DNA of 64,000 nucleotides from Aminipila sp032051575 (GTDB lineage Bacteria; Bacillota; Clostridia; Peptostreptococcales; Anaerovoracaceae): assembly GCF_032051575.1 (NCBI RefSeq), contig NZ_DAMBYD010000013.1, forward strand, positions 1 through 64,000, written 5' to 3'. Under the pieces are notes generated by a model. It saw only the letters and a program-made list of their open reading frames with translations. It did not search any database and was not told the DNA's origin. The position numbers and the translations under genes are program-made. Below are positions 1-10,100 of this stretch, one piece after another; position 1 is the stretch's first letter, and every line of letters begins with the position of its first letter.

Positions 1-3000
1 TAATTGATTTGATTTTTCATTTAGCTGCTGATAAGTTAGCTTCTCCTCTTTAAATACTACAGCTGTTTTTTCTGGCACTTTTTCTACTGTTTCTTCTATT
101 AACTCTTTTATACTTTTTTCTCTTGGATATTCCATAGCAGTATTATTGAATTCTTTTAATACAAGCTCTCTTTCTTCTTCTTGCAGCATGTTTATATCTT
201 GCAGCTTCTTTTGTGGGTTCTTTATTAATTGATCTAAAACATTAGTAAAATGTCCTGCAAATCTCTCTATAGATGCTTTTTCAAATATTTCACTGTAATA
301 CAATACATTAATTTCCAGCCTGTCCCCAATTTCATCAACATACATTGTCATATCATAGTCCGCTGAATAATAGTCAGATTCATAGTTGTCAATACTGAAA
401 TCCATTGATTCTGCTGATTCGTTTTGTTTTTCAAAATTCTGATATATCAGCATTACATCAAAGAGTGCATTTCTGCTTAAATCCCTGTTCAGATTTAATT
501 TGTTTATTATTTCTTCAAATGGATATGATTGATTTTCGTATCCTTTTAATACGGTTTCTTTTATTTCCTGTAAATAATCTGCTACTGTTTTTCCTTTATT
601 AGGTATGCATCTAAATGCAATGCTGTTTAAAAATACTCCTATAAGACTTTGTATATCTGCATGCTCTCTTCCTGCTGTAACTGTACCAATAATTATGTCT
701 TCCTGGTTACTGTATTTTGATAAAGTTAAACTATATGCTTCTAAAAGAGCCATAAATATTGTAGCCTTATTTTCTAAAGCAAAATTCTTTAGATTTGCAG
801 ATATCCTTTCATCAATAGCAAAGCTATAATTGCCTCCTCCACTACTTTTTAGTAATGGTCTTGCTTTATCAGCAGGCATATTTAATACTGGTATCTCTCC
901 TGCGAATTCATTTAACCAGTAGCTTTCCTGCTTCTGCATTTCATCCTTTTTAAGAATGTCATTTTGCCATACTGCATAATCCTTATACTGAAGCTTAAGC
1001 TCATTAAGCTCTTTTCCTTCATAAAGTCTGATAAAATCATCAATCAGTATCTGAATCGATGTTCCATCAGATACAATATGGTGCATATCTGTCATTAGTA
1101 TGTATTTTGAGTTAGCTATTTTTATTAAACCCACCCTAATTAAAGGTGCTTCACTTAAATCAAAAGGTCTGATAAAGCTTCTTACTATAAATTCTATTCT
1201 TTCATCTTTATCTTCTTCATAGTATTCAATACTAAAATCAATATCTTCATTAATTTTCTGCAGTATCTCTCCTTCAATAAAGTCAAAGGATGTCCTTAAT
1301 ATTTCATGCCGAAATACTAATTCCCTGAAGGCCTTTTCTATCTTTTCTTTATCAATATTTCCTTCCAGCACAAGCACCTGAGGCAAGTTATATGCTGTAC
1401 CTCCTAATTCTATATTCTGCAGGGTATACAACCTTTTTTGTACAGAAGATACAGGGTAGTATTCCATTTTCTCTGCAGGCTTGATTTCATAATATCGGCT
1501 CTTTTGACAGCTAACAATATACTCAGCAAATTCCTTTACAGTAACTAACTTAAATATTTCTTTAATAGAAACTTTTACTTCCAGTTCTTGTTGTATTCTT
1601 GCTGCAAGTATAGTTGCTTTTAGTGAATGCCCTCCAAGCTCAAAGAAATTATCATTAATCCCTATTCTCTCCACCTTTAAGATATCCTGCCATAGCTCTA
1701 CTAGCTTTTGTTCTGTCTCATTTCTTGGTGCTTCATATGCGGCTCCTGTATTTATCAATTTCTTTGGTTCAGGTAATGCTTTTTTATCTATCTTGCCATT
1801 TGGTGTCAATGGCATCTTATCAAGCTGTACAAAATATGATGGTATCATATACTCTGGCAAATCATTTTTAAGATATTCTCTAAGTTCTCCTATCGTCAGT
1901 TGCTTATCTGCTATAAAATATGCGGTCAGATGCTTGTCCCCAATGTCATCACTCTTAACTATAATAACAGCATCTTTTACATCTTTATTACCTAAAAGCC
2001 TGCTTTCTATTTCTCCCAGTTCTATTCTATAGCCTCTTATCTTCACCTGATGGTCACTTCTTCCCATAAATTCAATATTCCCGTCAGGCAGCCATCTTCC
2101 CAAATCTCCGGTTCTATACATCCGCTTTCCTTCTATAAACGGATTATCTATAAATTTCTCTTTAGCTAATTCAAGCTTATTTATATATCCTCTTGATACT
2201 CCTTCCCCTGATATATATATTTCTCCCGGCACTCCAATTGGCAGTATATTCTTACCTTCATCCAGTATATAGACACTATAATTAGCAATAGGCTTTCCTA
2301 TTGAAACATTTTCTTCCGCTCCTGTGCAGTGATAACAAGTTGTACATACTGTTGTTTCTGTCGGTCCATACATATTGTATACTTTTGCATATTTTATGAT
2401 ATTGCTATAGTACTCTTTCTTTAATACATCACTGCTACTTAAATATGTATGTACTGATTTCATAGGTTCTAGGCTATTAAGCTGATTCAAAATTAATGGG
2501 GAACAACTTAATATAGTTACTTGATATCTGTCTATAAGCTCTTTTAATTCTTCTGCTTCTTTTACCTGCTCCTGATCTGGTATTACTACTTTTCCTCCTT
2601 TTGTTAATACAGTATATGTTTCTTCAACAAATCCATCAAATGTTATTGATGCTTGCTGCAATGTAGTATCTTTAGCACTTATTCCAAATTTCCTGTTAAA
2701 TTCCGTTATATATGCAATTACGTTTCTGTGCTCCGTCATTATTCCTTTTGGCTGTCCTGTTGTTCCAGATGTATATATTACATATGCTAAATTACTACTA
2801 TCATTAATTGATAAAAGGTTATTTCCATTACCATCATATAAACTCTCATCTTCCAAGCACAAAGTCTGTCCTTTAAAGTCAACTGTTTCTTTAAGTTTTC
2901 CTTGCACTAGCAGTATTTCAGCTCCGCTATCTTCCAGCATGTACTTTATTCTCTCTTTTGGATAAAGCGGATCTATCGGTAAATATGCTCCTCCTGCTTT

Positions 3001-6000
3001 TAATACTGCCAAAATTCCTACCATCATATCAATGGATTTTTCTGCCATTACTCCAACTATACTATCTGGATTTACTCCCTGTTTTCTAAGATTTTCTGCC
3101 AACTGATTTGATTTCCTGTTTAATTCTTCATAAGTTACCTGTTGATTTTTATACACTAATGCTATATTCTTCGGCGTTAATTCTTCCTGTTCTTCAAATA
3201 ATTGCTGTAGTGTCTTTTCTTTTGGATATTGACCAATGTTTCCGACTAGTTGTCCTAAAATCAAATTTTTTTCATTTTCTGCTGCTATTTTAATTTTTCT
3301 TAGTTCCTTTTCGCTTTCTGACATCATCTGCCTTATTGTATTAATCCAATGCTCTGCAAATCTTTGTATTGTCTTTGAATTATATATTCTTGTATAGAAT
3401 TGCAAGTAAACATCCAATTTATCTCCTGCCTCATCTACATAAAACGTCATATCATAGTCAGATACATTGTGCTCCGATTTATATGGCTTAATATCCCAAT
3501 CAGAAGTTGCTATTTTTTGTTCATATTTTTGGTAGTTTTGATAAATAAGCATAATGTCAAAAAGAGCATTCCTACTTAAATCACGGTTTAGTTTTAATTT
3601 CTCTATAGTTTCTTCTATCGGATAAGATTGGTTCTCATAACCCTCTAATACACACTCTTTTATTTCTGTCAAATATTCTATTACTTTCTTATCCCCGTTC
3701 GGCCTACATCTAAAGGCTATATTATTTAAGAAAACTCCTATTACATCTTCTATATCCGCATTATCCCTACCTGCCATTACTGATCCTATAGTAATGTCAT
3801 CCTGCCTGCTGTATTTTGCCAAGGTTATGCTAAGGGATGCTAAAAGTACCATAAATATGGTTAACTCATTTTTTCTTGCAAATTCTTTGATATGTCTATA
3901 TAATAGTTCATCTATTATAAATCCATAGTGACTTCCCTCATTGCTTTTTACTGCTGGCCGTGGATAATCAGATGGTATATTAAGTACTGGTAACTCTCCT
4001 TCAAATACTTTTAACCAGTATTCTTCTTGTTTTTTCATTTTATCTTTTTTTAATTCACTTCTTTGCCATTCGGCAAAATCCTTATATTGTATTTTCAGTT
4101 CCTTAAGTTCTTCTCCATCATATAATGAGGCAAAATCTTTTATAAATATTTCTCTAGATGTTCCATCAGATATAATGTGGTGCATATCCATCATTAATAC
4201 ATGTGTTTCCTCCGAAAGTTCAATTATACCTATCCTAAAAAGTGGTGCTATACTCAAGTCAAAGTACTTTATGAAGTTTCTTATTATTTCTTCGGTTTCT
4301 TCGGTTTGCTCCTTTTGCACTTTATAATAATCAATCTTGAATTTAATCTCTTGATGAACTTTCTGTACTATTTCGTCTCCAATAATTTCAAATGAGGTTC
4401 TTAATGCCTCATGCCTTTGAACTAACTTCTTAAATGTAACTTGCACCCTTGTTTTATCAAGTTTTCCCTCTATTAAGAGTATTTCTGGCATATTATATAT
4501 TGTACTTTTTTCATCCATCTCCTGCAGTATATATATTCTTTTCTGGATTGAAGATACGATATAATACGGCTTCTCATCTAAAGGTTCAATAGCATTATAG
4601 ATTCTCTTTTCACTGCTTAATATATATTTTGCCATCCCTTTTATTGTAGGAAATATAAAAACTTCCTTAATCGAAACATCCACATTCATCTCCTTGCGTA
4701 TCCTAGCAGCAAGTATTGTTGCTCTTATAGAATGTCCTCCAAGTTCAAAGAAATCATCGTTGATTCCAATCTTCTCAATCTTTAATATATCCCGCCACAG
4801 CTCTTCCAGTTTTTGCTCCACTTCATTCCTAGGAGATTCATATTCTACTCCTGTATTATTCAGTCTTTCTGGTTCTGGCAGTGCTTTTCTGTCTATCTTA
4901 CCATTTGCTGTTAAAGGCATTGCATCAAGATGAATAAAGTAGGATGGTATCATATACTCGGGTAAATTTGTTTTTAAATATTCCCTTAAATCACCTATTA
5001 TAAGTCGCTTATCTGCTACAAAATATGCAGTTAGATACTTATCCTCTCTGTCATCACTCTTAACTATAACAACCGCTTCTTTTATTGCCGTGTATTCTAA
5101 TAGCTGGTTCTCAATTTCCCCTAGCTCTATTCTATACCCCCTTATCTTTACTTGATTGCCTATCCTTCCTAAAAATTCTATATTGCCGTCAGGAAGCCAT
5201 CTTGCCATATCTCCTGTCCGGTACATCCGTTCTCCTTCTATAAAGGGGTTTTGCACAAATTTCTCTAGTGTAAGCTCTGGGCAATTGAGGTAACCTCTTG
5301 CAAGTCCGACTCCACTTATATACAATTCCCCGGCCACTCCAATAGGCTGTATTTTTTGATTCTTGTCAAGTATATATATTCTCGTATTTGTTATAGGTTT
5401 ACCTATTGGTATATTGTGTTTCCAGTGCTTTACCTCATAGCAGGTAGCTACTACTGTATTCTCTGTAGGTCCATAATTATTTATTAGTTTATACGACTTT
5501 TTCTTATAACTGTTAAGTTTGTCCCCTCCGGTCAGTAACTTCTTTAAACTGTTGTTCTCTTCCTCCATAAACTGCTCGCATAATTGGGTTGGAAGAAAAC
5601 TTATATTTACTCCGTTATCTTTATAGTATTCATTTAACTTTTTTATATCCATTCTTATATCTTCAGAAATAATATGCAAAGTAGCTCCACCTATAAGAAA
5701 CGGAAATATTTCCATTATAGACGCATCAAATCCGATGCTTGCATATTTTGTACTTATAGTACTTTCATCTATTTCGTAATAGTCTTTAAACCAGAGACTT
5801 AGGTTTAAAAGTGATTTGTGTTCTATCTCTGTTCCTTTAGGCTTACCTGTAGACCCTGAAGTATAAATTATATATGCTAAATCATTTGGCTCATTAATAA
5901 TTTCAATATTGCTACTCTTTAGGCTGTAGTTTTCTTCTTCATCCAATTCAATAATATCTATTTCATATTTATCTACTATATTCTTTAAATTCTTCTGTGT

Positions 6001-7110
6001 TAAAAGAAACCTTGCTCCACAATCTTCAAGCATATATCTAATTCTATCTTTAGGGTAATCAGGATCTATTGGCACATACGCTGCTCCTGATTTTATAACT
6101 CCTATTACTCCAATTATTATTTCCAATGAGGGTTTTGCCATAATTGCAATTACATCTTCCTGTTTTGCACCTTTTGTTCTTAGTATTCTTGCCAAACAAT
6201 TTGAATTTTCATTAAGTTGCCTATATGTTAGTTTTGTTCCTTCATAAATTACAGCTTCCTTTTCCGGAGTTTTGAATGCTTGTTCCTCCAGTAATTGTTG
6301 TATTGTTTTATATCTTAGATATTCTAGATTTGTTTTATTAAATTCTTCAAGCATCTGCCTCTTTTCTTCTTCTGTAACCATCTCTATCTCAGCTATTTTT
6401 ATATTAATATTATCTACTACTAATATTAATAAATTTATTAAATTTGCAGTTATTTTTTTAATTAAATTTAGCGAATATAGATTATCATTATAACTGAGGC
6501 ACAGTTTTACTTGCTCTTGTTTTCTTTTAAAGATATATTTTATATTGGTCTTAACAGCTTCTATATATGTTGTATCCTGTATATTCTCCAGCAAAACCAT
6601 CACATCAAATAAAGGAAAAGCGTTCTTATTTTCAGGTACATTTATATCTAATATTAGCTTTTCAAAAGGATAATTTCGATTATCTACACATTCATTTATA
6701 ATTTGTCTTACCAGAAGTAACAGTTCCTTAAAAGAGATTCCCATAGACAGTTTGCATCTAATTGGTAAAATTTTATTGGCTAATTGTCGTTCATTGTCCT
6801 CTTTATATATTACACTCCCCAGTATAATATCACTGTTACCTGTATATTTTCCTACCAGAATAACCATTGCTGCAATAAGAAGCATGTGCAGCCTATAATC
6901 TGAATTTCCTGAGATACTTATGAGTTTTTGTGAGGCATACTTTGGTATGTCGAATTCTAACATTTTCTGCTTATATGTATTTTCTTTTTTATATAAATCC
7001 CTTGGAAAACTACTGTATTCCAGTTTTCCAGATAGCTTTTCCAACCAATATGCCTTTTCTTTGACCAACTGATTTGCAATAATTATTTTTTCTTTATCTA
7101 CATTTATCAT
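1..7110 (-). CDS. Nonribosomal peptide synthetase, fourth subunit (3' end outside window)
   Basis: Large NRPS running off the left edge; about 2370 residues are visible. The ATG at 7110 follows an AAAGGTGG ribosome site, 29 bp after the upstream NRPS stop. Domain order: C-terminal half of a condensation domain only (residues 1-270, beginning near the YWLEKLSG segment, with no HHxxxDG lobe); A1 (270-780, YTSGSTGKPKG near 420); PCP1 (GGHSI near 790); complete C2 (HHIISDG near 977); A2 (YTSGTTGQPKG near 1447); PCP2 (GGHSL near 1825); C3 (HHIVSDG near 2010); start of A3. By-eye GrsA-aligned specificity residues are DAMFLGNVVK for A1, one change from the DAWFLGNVVK leucine code, and DGESLSMVCK for A2, which I cannot assign. 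It extends a peptide handed over by the 3590-residue subunit. NRPS identity is certain; substrate calls are inference. Confidence 0.96.
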   Translation of the reverse strand, partial: MINVDKEKIIIANQLVKEKAYWLEKLSGKLEYSSFPRDLYKKENTYKQKMLEFDIPKYASQKLISISGNSDYRLHMLLIAAMVILVGKYTGNSDIILGSVIYKEDNERQLANKILPIRCKLSMGISFKELLLLVRQIINECVDNRNYPFEKLILDINVPENKNAFPLFDVMVLLENIQDTTYIEAVKTNIKYIFKRKQEQVKLCLSYNDNLYSLNLIKKITANLINLLILVVDNINIKIAEIEMVTEEEKRQMLEEFNKTNLEYLRYKTIQQLLEEQAFKTPEKEAVIYEGTKLTYRQLNENSNCLARILRTKGAKQEDVIAIMAKPSLEIIIGVIGVIKSGAAYVPIDPDYPKDRIRYMLEDCGARFLLTQKNLKNIVDKYEIDIIELDEEENYSLKSSNIEIINEPNDLAYIIYTSGSTGKPKGTEIEHKSLLNLSLWFKDYYEIDESTISTKYASIGFDASIMEIFPFLIGGATLHIISEDIRMDIKKLNEYYKDNGVNISFLPTQLCEQFMEEENNSLKKLLTGGDKLNSYKKKSYKLINNYGPTENTVVATCYEVKHWKHNIPIGKPITNTRIYILDKNQKIQPIGVAGELYISGVGLARGYLNCPELTLEKFVQNPFIEGERMYRTGDMARWLPDGNIEFLGRIGNQVKIRGYRIELGEIENQLLEYTAIKEAVVIVKSDDREDKYLTAYFVADKRLIIGDLREYLKTNLPEYMIPSYFIHLDAMPLTANGKIDRKALPEPERLNNTGVEYESPRNEVEQKLEELWRDILKIEKIGINDDFFELGGHSIRATILAARIRKEMNVDVSIKEVFIFPTIKGMAKYILSSEKRIYNAIEPLDEKPYYIVSSIQKRIYILQEMDEKSTIYNMPEILLIEGKLDKTRVQVTFKKLVQRHEALRTSFEIIGDEIVQKVHQEIKFKIDYYKVQKEQTEETEEIIRNFIKYFDLSIAPLFRIGIIELSEETHVLMMDMHHIISDGTSREIFIKDFASLYDGEELKELKIQYKDFAEWQRSELKKDKMKKQEEYWLKVFEGELPVLNIPSDYPRPAVKSNEGSHYGFIIDELLYRHIKEFARKNELTIFMVLLASLSITLAKYSRQDDITIGSVMAGRDNADIEDVIGVFLNNIAFRCRPNGDKKVIEYLTEIKECVLEGYENQSYPIEETIEKLKLNRDLSRNALFDIMLIYQNYQKYEQKIATSDWDIKPYKSEHNVSDYDMTFYVDEAGDKLDVYLQFYTRIYNSKTIQRFAEHWINTIRQMMSESEKELRKIKIAAENEKNLILGQLVGNIGQYPKEKTLQQLFEEQEELTPKNIALVYKNQQVTYEELNRKSNQLAENLRKQGVNPDSIVGVMAEKSIDMMVGILAVLKAGGAYLPIDPLYPKERIKYMLEDSGAEILLVQGKLKETVDFKGQTLCLEDESLYDGNGNNLLSINDSSNLAYVIYTSGTTGQPKGIMTEHRNVIAYITEFNRKFGISAKDTTLQQASITFDGFVEETYTVLTKGGKVVIPDQEQVKEAEELKELIDRYQVTILSCSPLILNQLNSLEPMKSVHTYLSSSDVLKKEYYSNIIKYAKVYNMYGPTETTVCTTCYHCTGAEENVSIGKPIANYSVYILDEGKNILPIGVPGEIYISGEGVSRGYINKLELAKEKFIDNPFIEGKRMYRTGDLGRWLPDGNIEFMGRSDHQVKIRGYRIELGEIESRLLGNKDVKDAVIIVKSDDIGDKHLTAYFIADKQLTIGELREYLKNDLPEYMIPSYFVQLDKMPLTPNGKIDKKALPEPKKLINTGAAYEAPRNETEQKLVELWQDILKVERIGINDNFFELGGHSLKATILAARIQQELEVKVSIKEIFKLVTVKEFAEYIVSCQKSRYYEIKPAEKMEYYPVSSVQKRLYTLQNIELGGTAYNLPQVLVLEGNIDKEKIEKAFRELVFRHEILRTSFDFIEGEILQKINEDIDFSIEYYEEDKDERIEFIVRSFIRPFDLSEAPLIRVGLIKIANSKYILMTDMHHIVSDGTSIQILIDDFIRLYEGKELNELKLQYKDYAVWQNDILKKDEMQKQESYWLNEFAGEIPVLNMPADKARPLLKSSGGGNYSFAIDERISANLKNFALENKATIFMALLEAYSLTLSKYSNQEDIIIGTVTAGREHADIQSLIGVFLNSIAFRCIPNKGKTVADYLQEIKETVLKGYENQSYPFEEIINKLNLNRDLSRNALFDVMLIYQNFEKQNESAESMDFSIDNYESDYYSADYDMTMYVDEIGDRLEINVLYYSEIFEKASIERFAGHFTNVLDQLIKNPQKKLQDINMLQEEERELVLKEFNNTAMEYPREKSIKELIEETVEKVPEKTAVVFKEEKLTYQQLNEKSNQL

Positions 7111-7139
7111 TAATATTGTACCACCTTTCACATTGAGAA

Positions 7140-10100
7140 TTATTTATCGAAATTAAAATCACCCTCGTCATCTTTCAAAATATTTGAATCCGATACTATA
7201 AATTTTTCAGATAGAATTATATCTTTAATATAAACATTAGGATTAGTAACTATATTCTTTAATATAATTAAATATTTTTCTCCTAGAATCTCAATAGTTT
7301 CTCTATTAAAAAGAGTTGACATATACTCAATATACAGTTTTAATGATTCACTTCCTTCTAATATTATAAATGCAATATCAATCTTCACTTTAGTATTGAT
7401 TTGTACTTTAAATGGTTTAAATATTATATCATTTATCGTAGTTGCTTCATTCTCCATATTTTGCACTGCAAACAAGGTATCAAACAATGGATTTCTTCCT
7501 ATATCACGTTTTACTTTAAGTTTTTCTACCAGTTCTTCAAACTGGTAGTTTTGATTTTCATAGGCTTCAAGGCATCCTTTCCTTACTTCCAATAACAACT
7601 CTTTAAATGTTTTTTTGCCTTCCGGTTTATTTCGCATAGCTAAAGTGTTTACAAACATTCCTATTATTTTTTCCAAATCTGCATGCGGTCTTCCTGCTAT
7701 AGGACTTCCAACTACAATATCAACCTGTCCGCTGAACTTATGTAAAAGAATGTAGTATGCTGCAAGAAGAACCATATAAAGAGTTGTTCCTGTCTCTTTT
7801 GCCATTTTTTCAAGCATCTCCGACAATTTCTTGCCAAATTCCATTTTTAAACTTTCCCCCTCAGTGTCCTGAATAGTTTTCCTATCATAGTCAGTAGGCA
7901 GATTAAGTACAGGTATTTCTCCTTTGAATTGTTCCAACCAGTATTTTTCTTGTTTTTTATAAAGTTCTCCTTGTATTAATTTATTTTGCCATTCTGCATA
8001 ATCCTTATACTGTATTTCTAATTTCTCTAATCTTTTATCTTGATAAATCGCTGAAATCTCCTTATTAATAATCCCCATCGAAGTTCCATCAGATATAATA
8101 TGATGTATGTCATACATCAAAATATATTTTTTAGGATGTATTTTAATAAGCCCTACTCTTAAAAGTGGTGCTTTACTTAAATCAAATGGTCTTACAAATT
8201 TAATTATTTTTTCTTTCTCAATTTCTTCCGAATACTCAATTTTAAAATTTACATACCTATGTATCTTCTGAACAATTTCACCATTTATAATCTCAAAAGA
8301 TGTTCTTAATGTTTCATGTCTGATAATAAGCTTTTTAAAGCATTCTTCTAATCTAATAATATCCAGATTTCCTTCTAGCTCTATTATGTCTGATATATTG
8401 TAGGCTATGCTTTCCAAATTAAATTGCTGTAAAACATACATTCTCTTTTGTGCTGAAGATACCGGATAATAGTCTTTTTCTTCCACCTGTTTTATTTGGT
8501 CGTACCTGTTTTTTTCACTGCAATCTATATATTCTGCCAAGCCCCTAATTGTAGGTTTTTCAAATATCTCCTTAAGAGGTACTTTTACTTCTAGCTCCTT
8601 TTGCACCCTAGCTACAAGTGTTGTCGCTTTTAAAGAATGTCCTCCGAGTTCAAAGAAATTATCGTTTACCCCAATTTTCTCTACTTTTAAGATATCTTCC
8701 CATATCTCTACCAGCTTTTGTTCTACATCACTTCTTGGTGCTTCATATTCTATTCCTGTATCAATTACGCCTTCAGGGGCTGGTAATACGGCTCTATCAA
8801 TTTTTCCATTTAGAGTGTAAGGAATTTTATCTATCTGTGTAAAATACGACGGTATCATATAATTAGGTAGCATACGCGTTAATTTTTTTCTTATTAATCC
8901 TATGTCTAACAAACTATCAGATACCAGATATGCACAAAGGAACTTATCCCATTTATCTTCTTTTACTGTTACCACGACCTCTTTTACTTCTTTGTAGCTT
9001 CTTAAGCAATTCTCTATCTCACCCAATTCGATTCTGTAACCTCTAATCTTAACTTGATTATCTATTCTGCCAACAAACTCCACATTCCCGTCTGGTAACC
9101 ATCTTGCCATATCTCCCGTTTTATACATTGTTCCACTCTTTGTAAATGGATCATCCATAAATTTCTCAACAGTGAGTTCTGGTTTGTTTAGATATCCTCG
9201 AGCTACTCCTTCACCTCCAATATAAAGCTCCCCATAGTGTCCTATTGCTTTAGGTTTCCTGCATTCATCTAAAATATAGAATTTTGTATTTTGCATTGGC
9301 TTTCCGATTGGTACATTAGACATATTTTCTATACTTTTATTTATTTCGTAAAAACTGGAATCAATGGTACCTTCAGTAACTCCATAATTATTAATTATCC
9401 ACATTGTATTTGAGAATCTTTCATTTATTTTGATGAAATCTTCTACAGAGTAACTGTCTCCTCCAAGTATCAATATCTTCATACTACTGATATCCAGCTT
9501 ATTAGCATAAATATATTCCATCATGGGTATAATCACGGCCGGTGAAGACTCAAGTATATTTACTCCATGCTTTTGTATCAAATTGTAAAGTTCAGCCGAA
9601 TCAAGCCTTACTTCTTTGGGACAGATTACCATTGTCCCTGCGTTTGTAAATACCCTCATCAAGTCTCCAGTAAACAAATCAAAAGAAATACTCGCAATCT
9701 GCAACAATCGCACATCGAACTCATCAAGTCCATATGACCTTTTCCATTCATAAACCATATTCAGAAGGTTTCTATGCTCCACCATAACACCTTTTGGCTT
9801 ACCCGTTGTCCCTGATGTATACACGATGTATACTAAATCCATAGGTTTATTAATGCAATCTAAATTACTGTCATCTCCTTGGTATAACGATACATCCTTA
9901 ACATTTATATTGAAATATTCCTGACTGATACCTTCGGTCTGATCAGTTAACAATATTCTTACATTGCTATCTTTAAGCATATATACTATCCTATCATTAG
10001 GATATTCAGTGTCTATTGTTAAATATGCTCCTCCGCTCTTTATCACTGCCAGCACTGCTATAATCATTTCAACAGATCTATCCATCATTATTCCTACAAT

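Noticed and set aside
405..829. Short plus-strand open frames inside the NRPS region (also near 4694, 13320, 14359, 23977, 24411, 25554)
   Set aside because: They lie antisense to large, continuous NRPS frames, repeat at equivalent domain positions, and have no ribosome sites; they are shadows.
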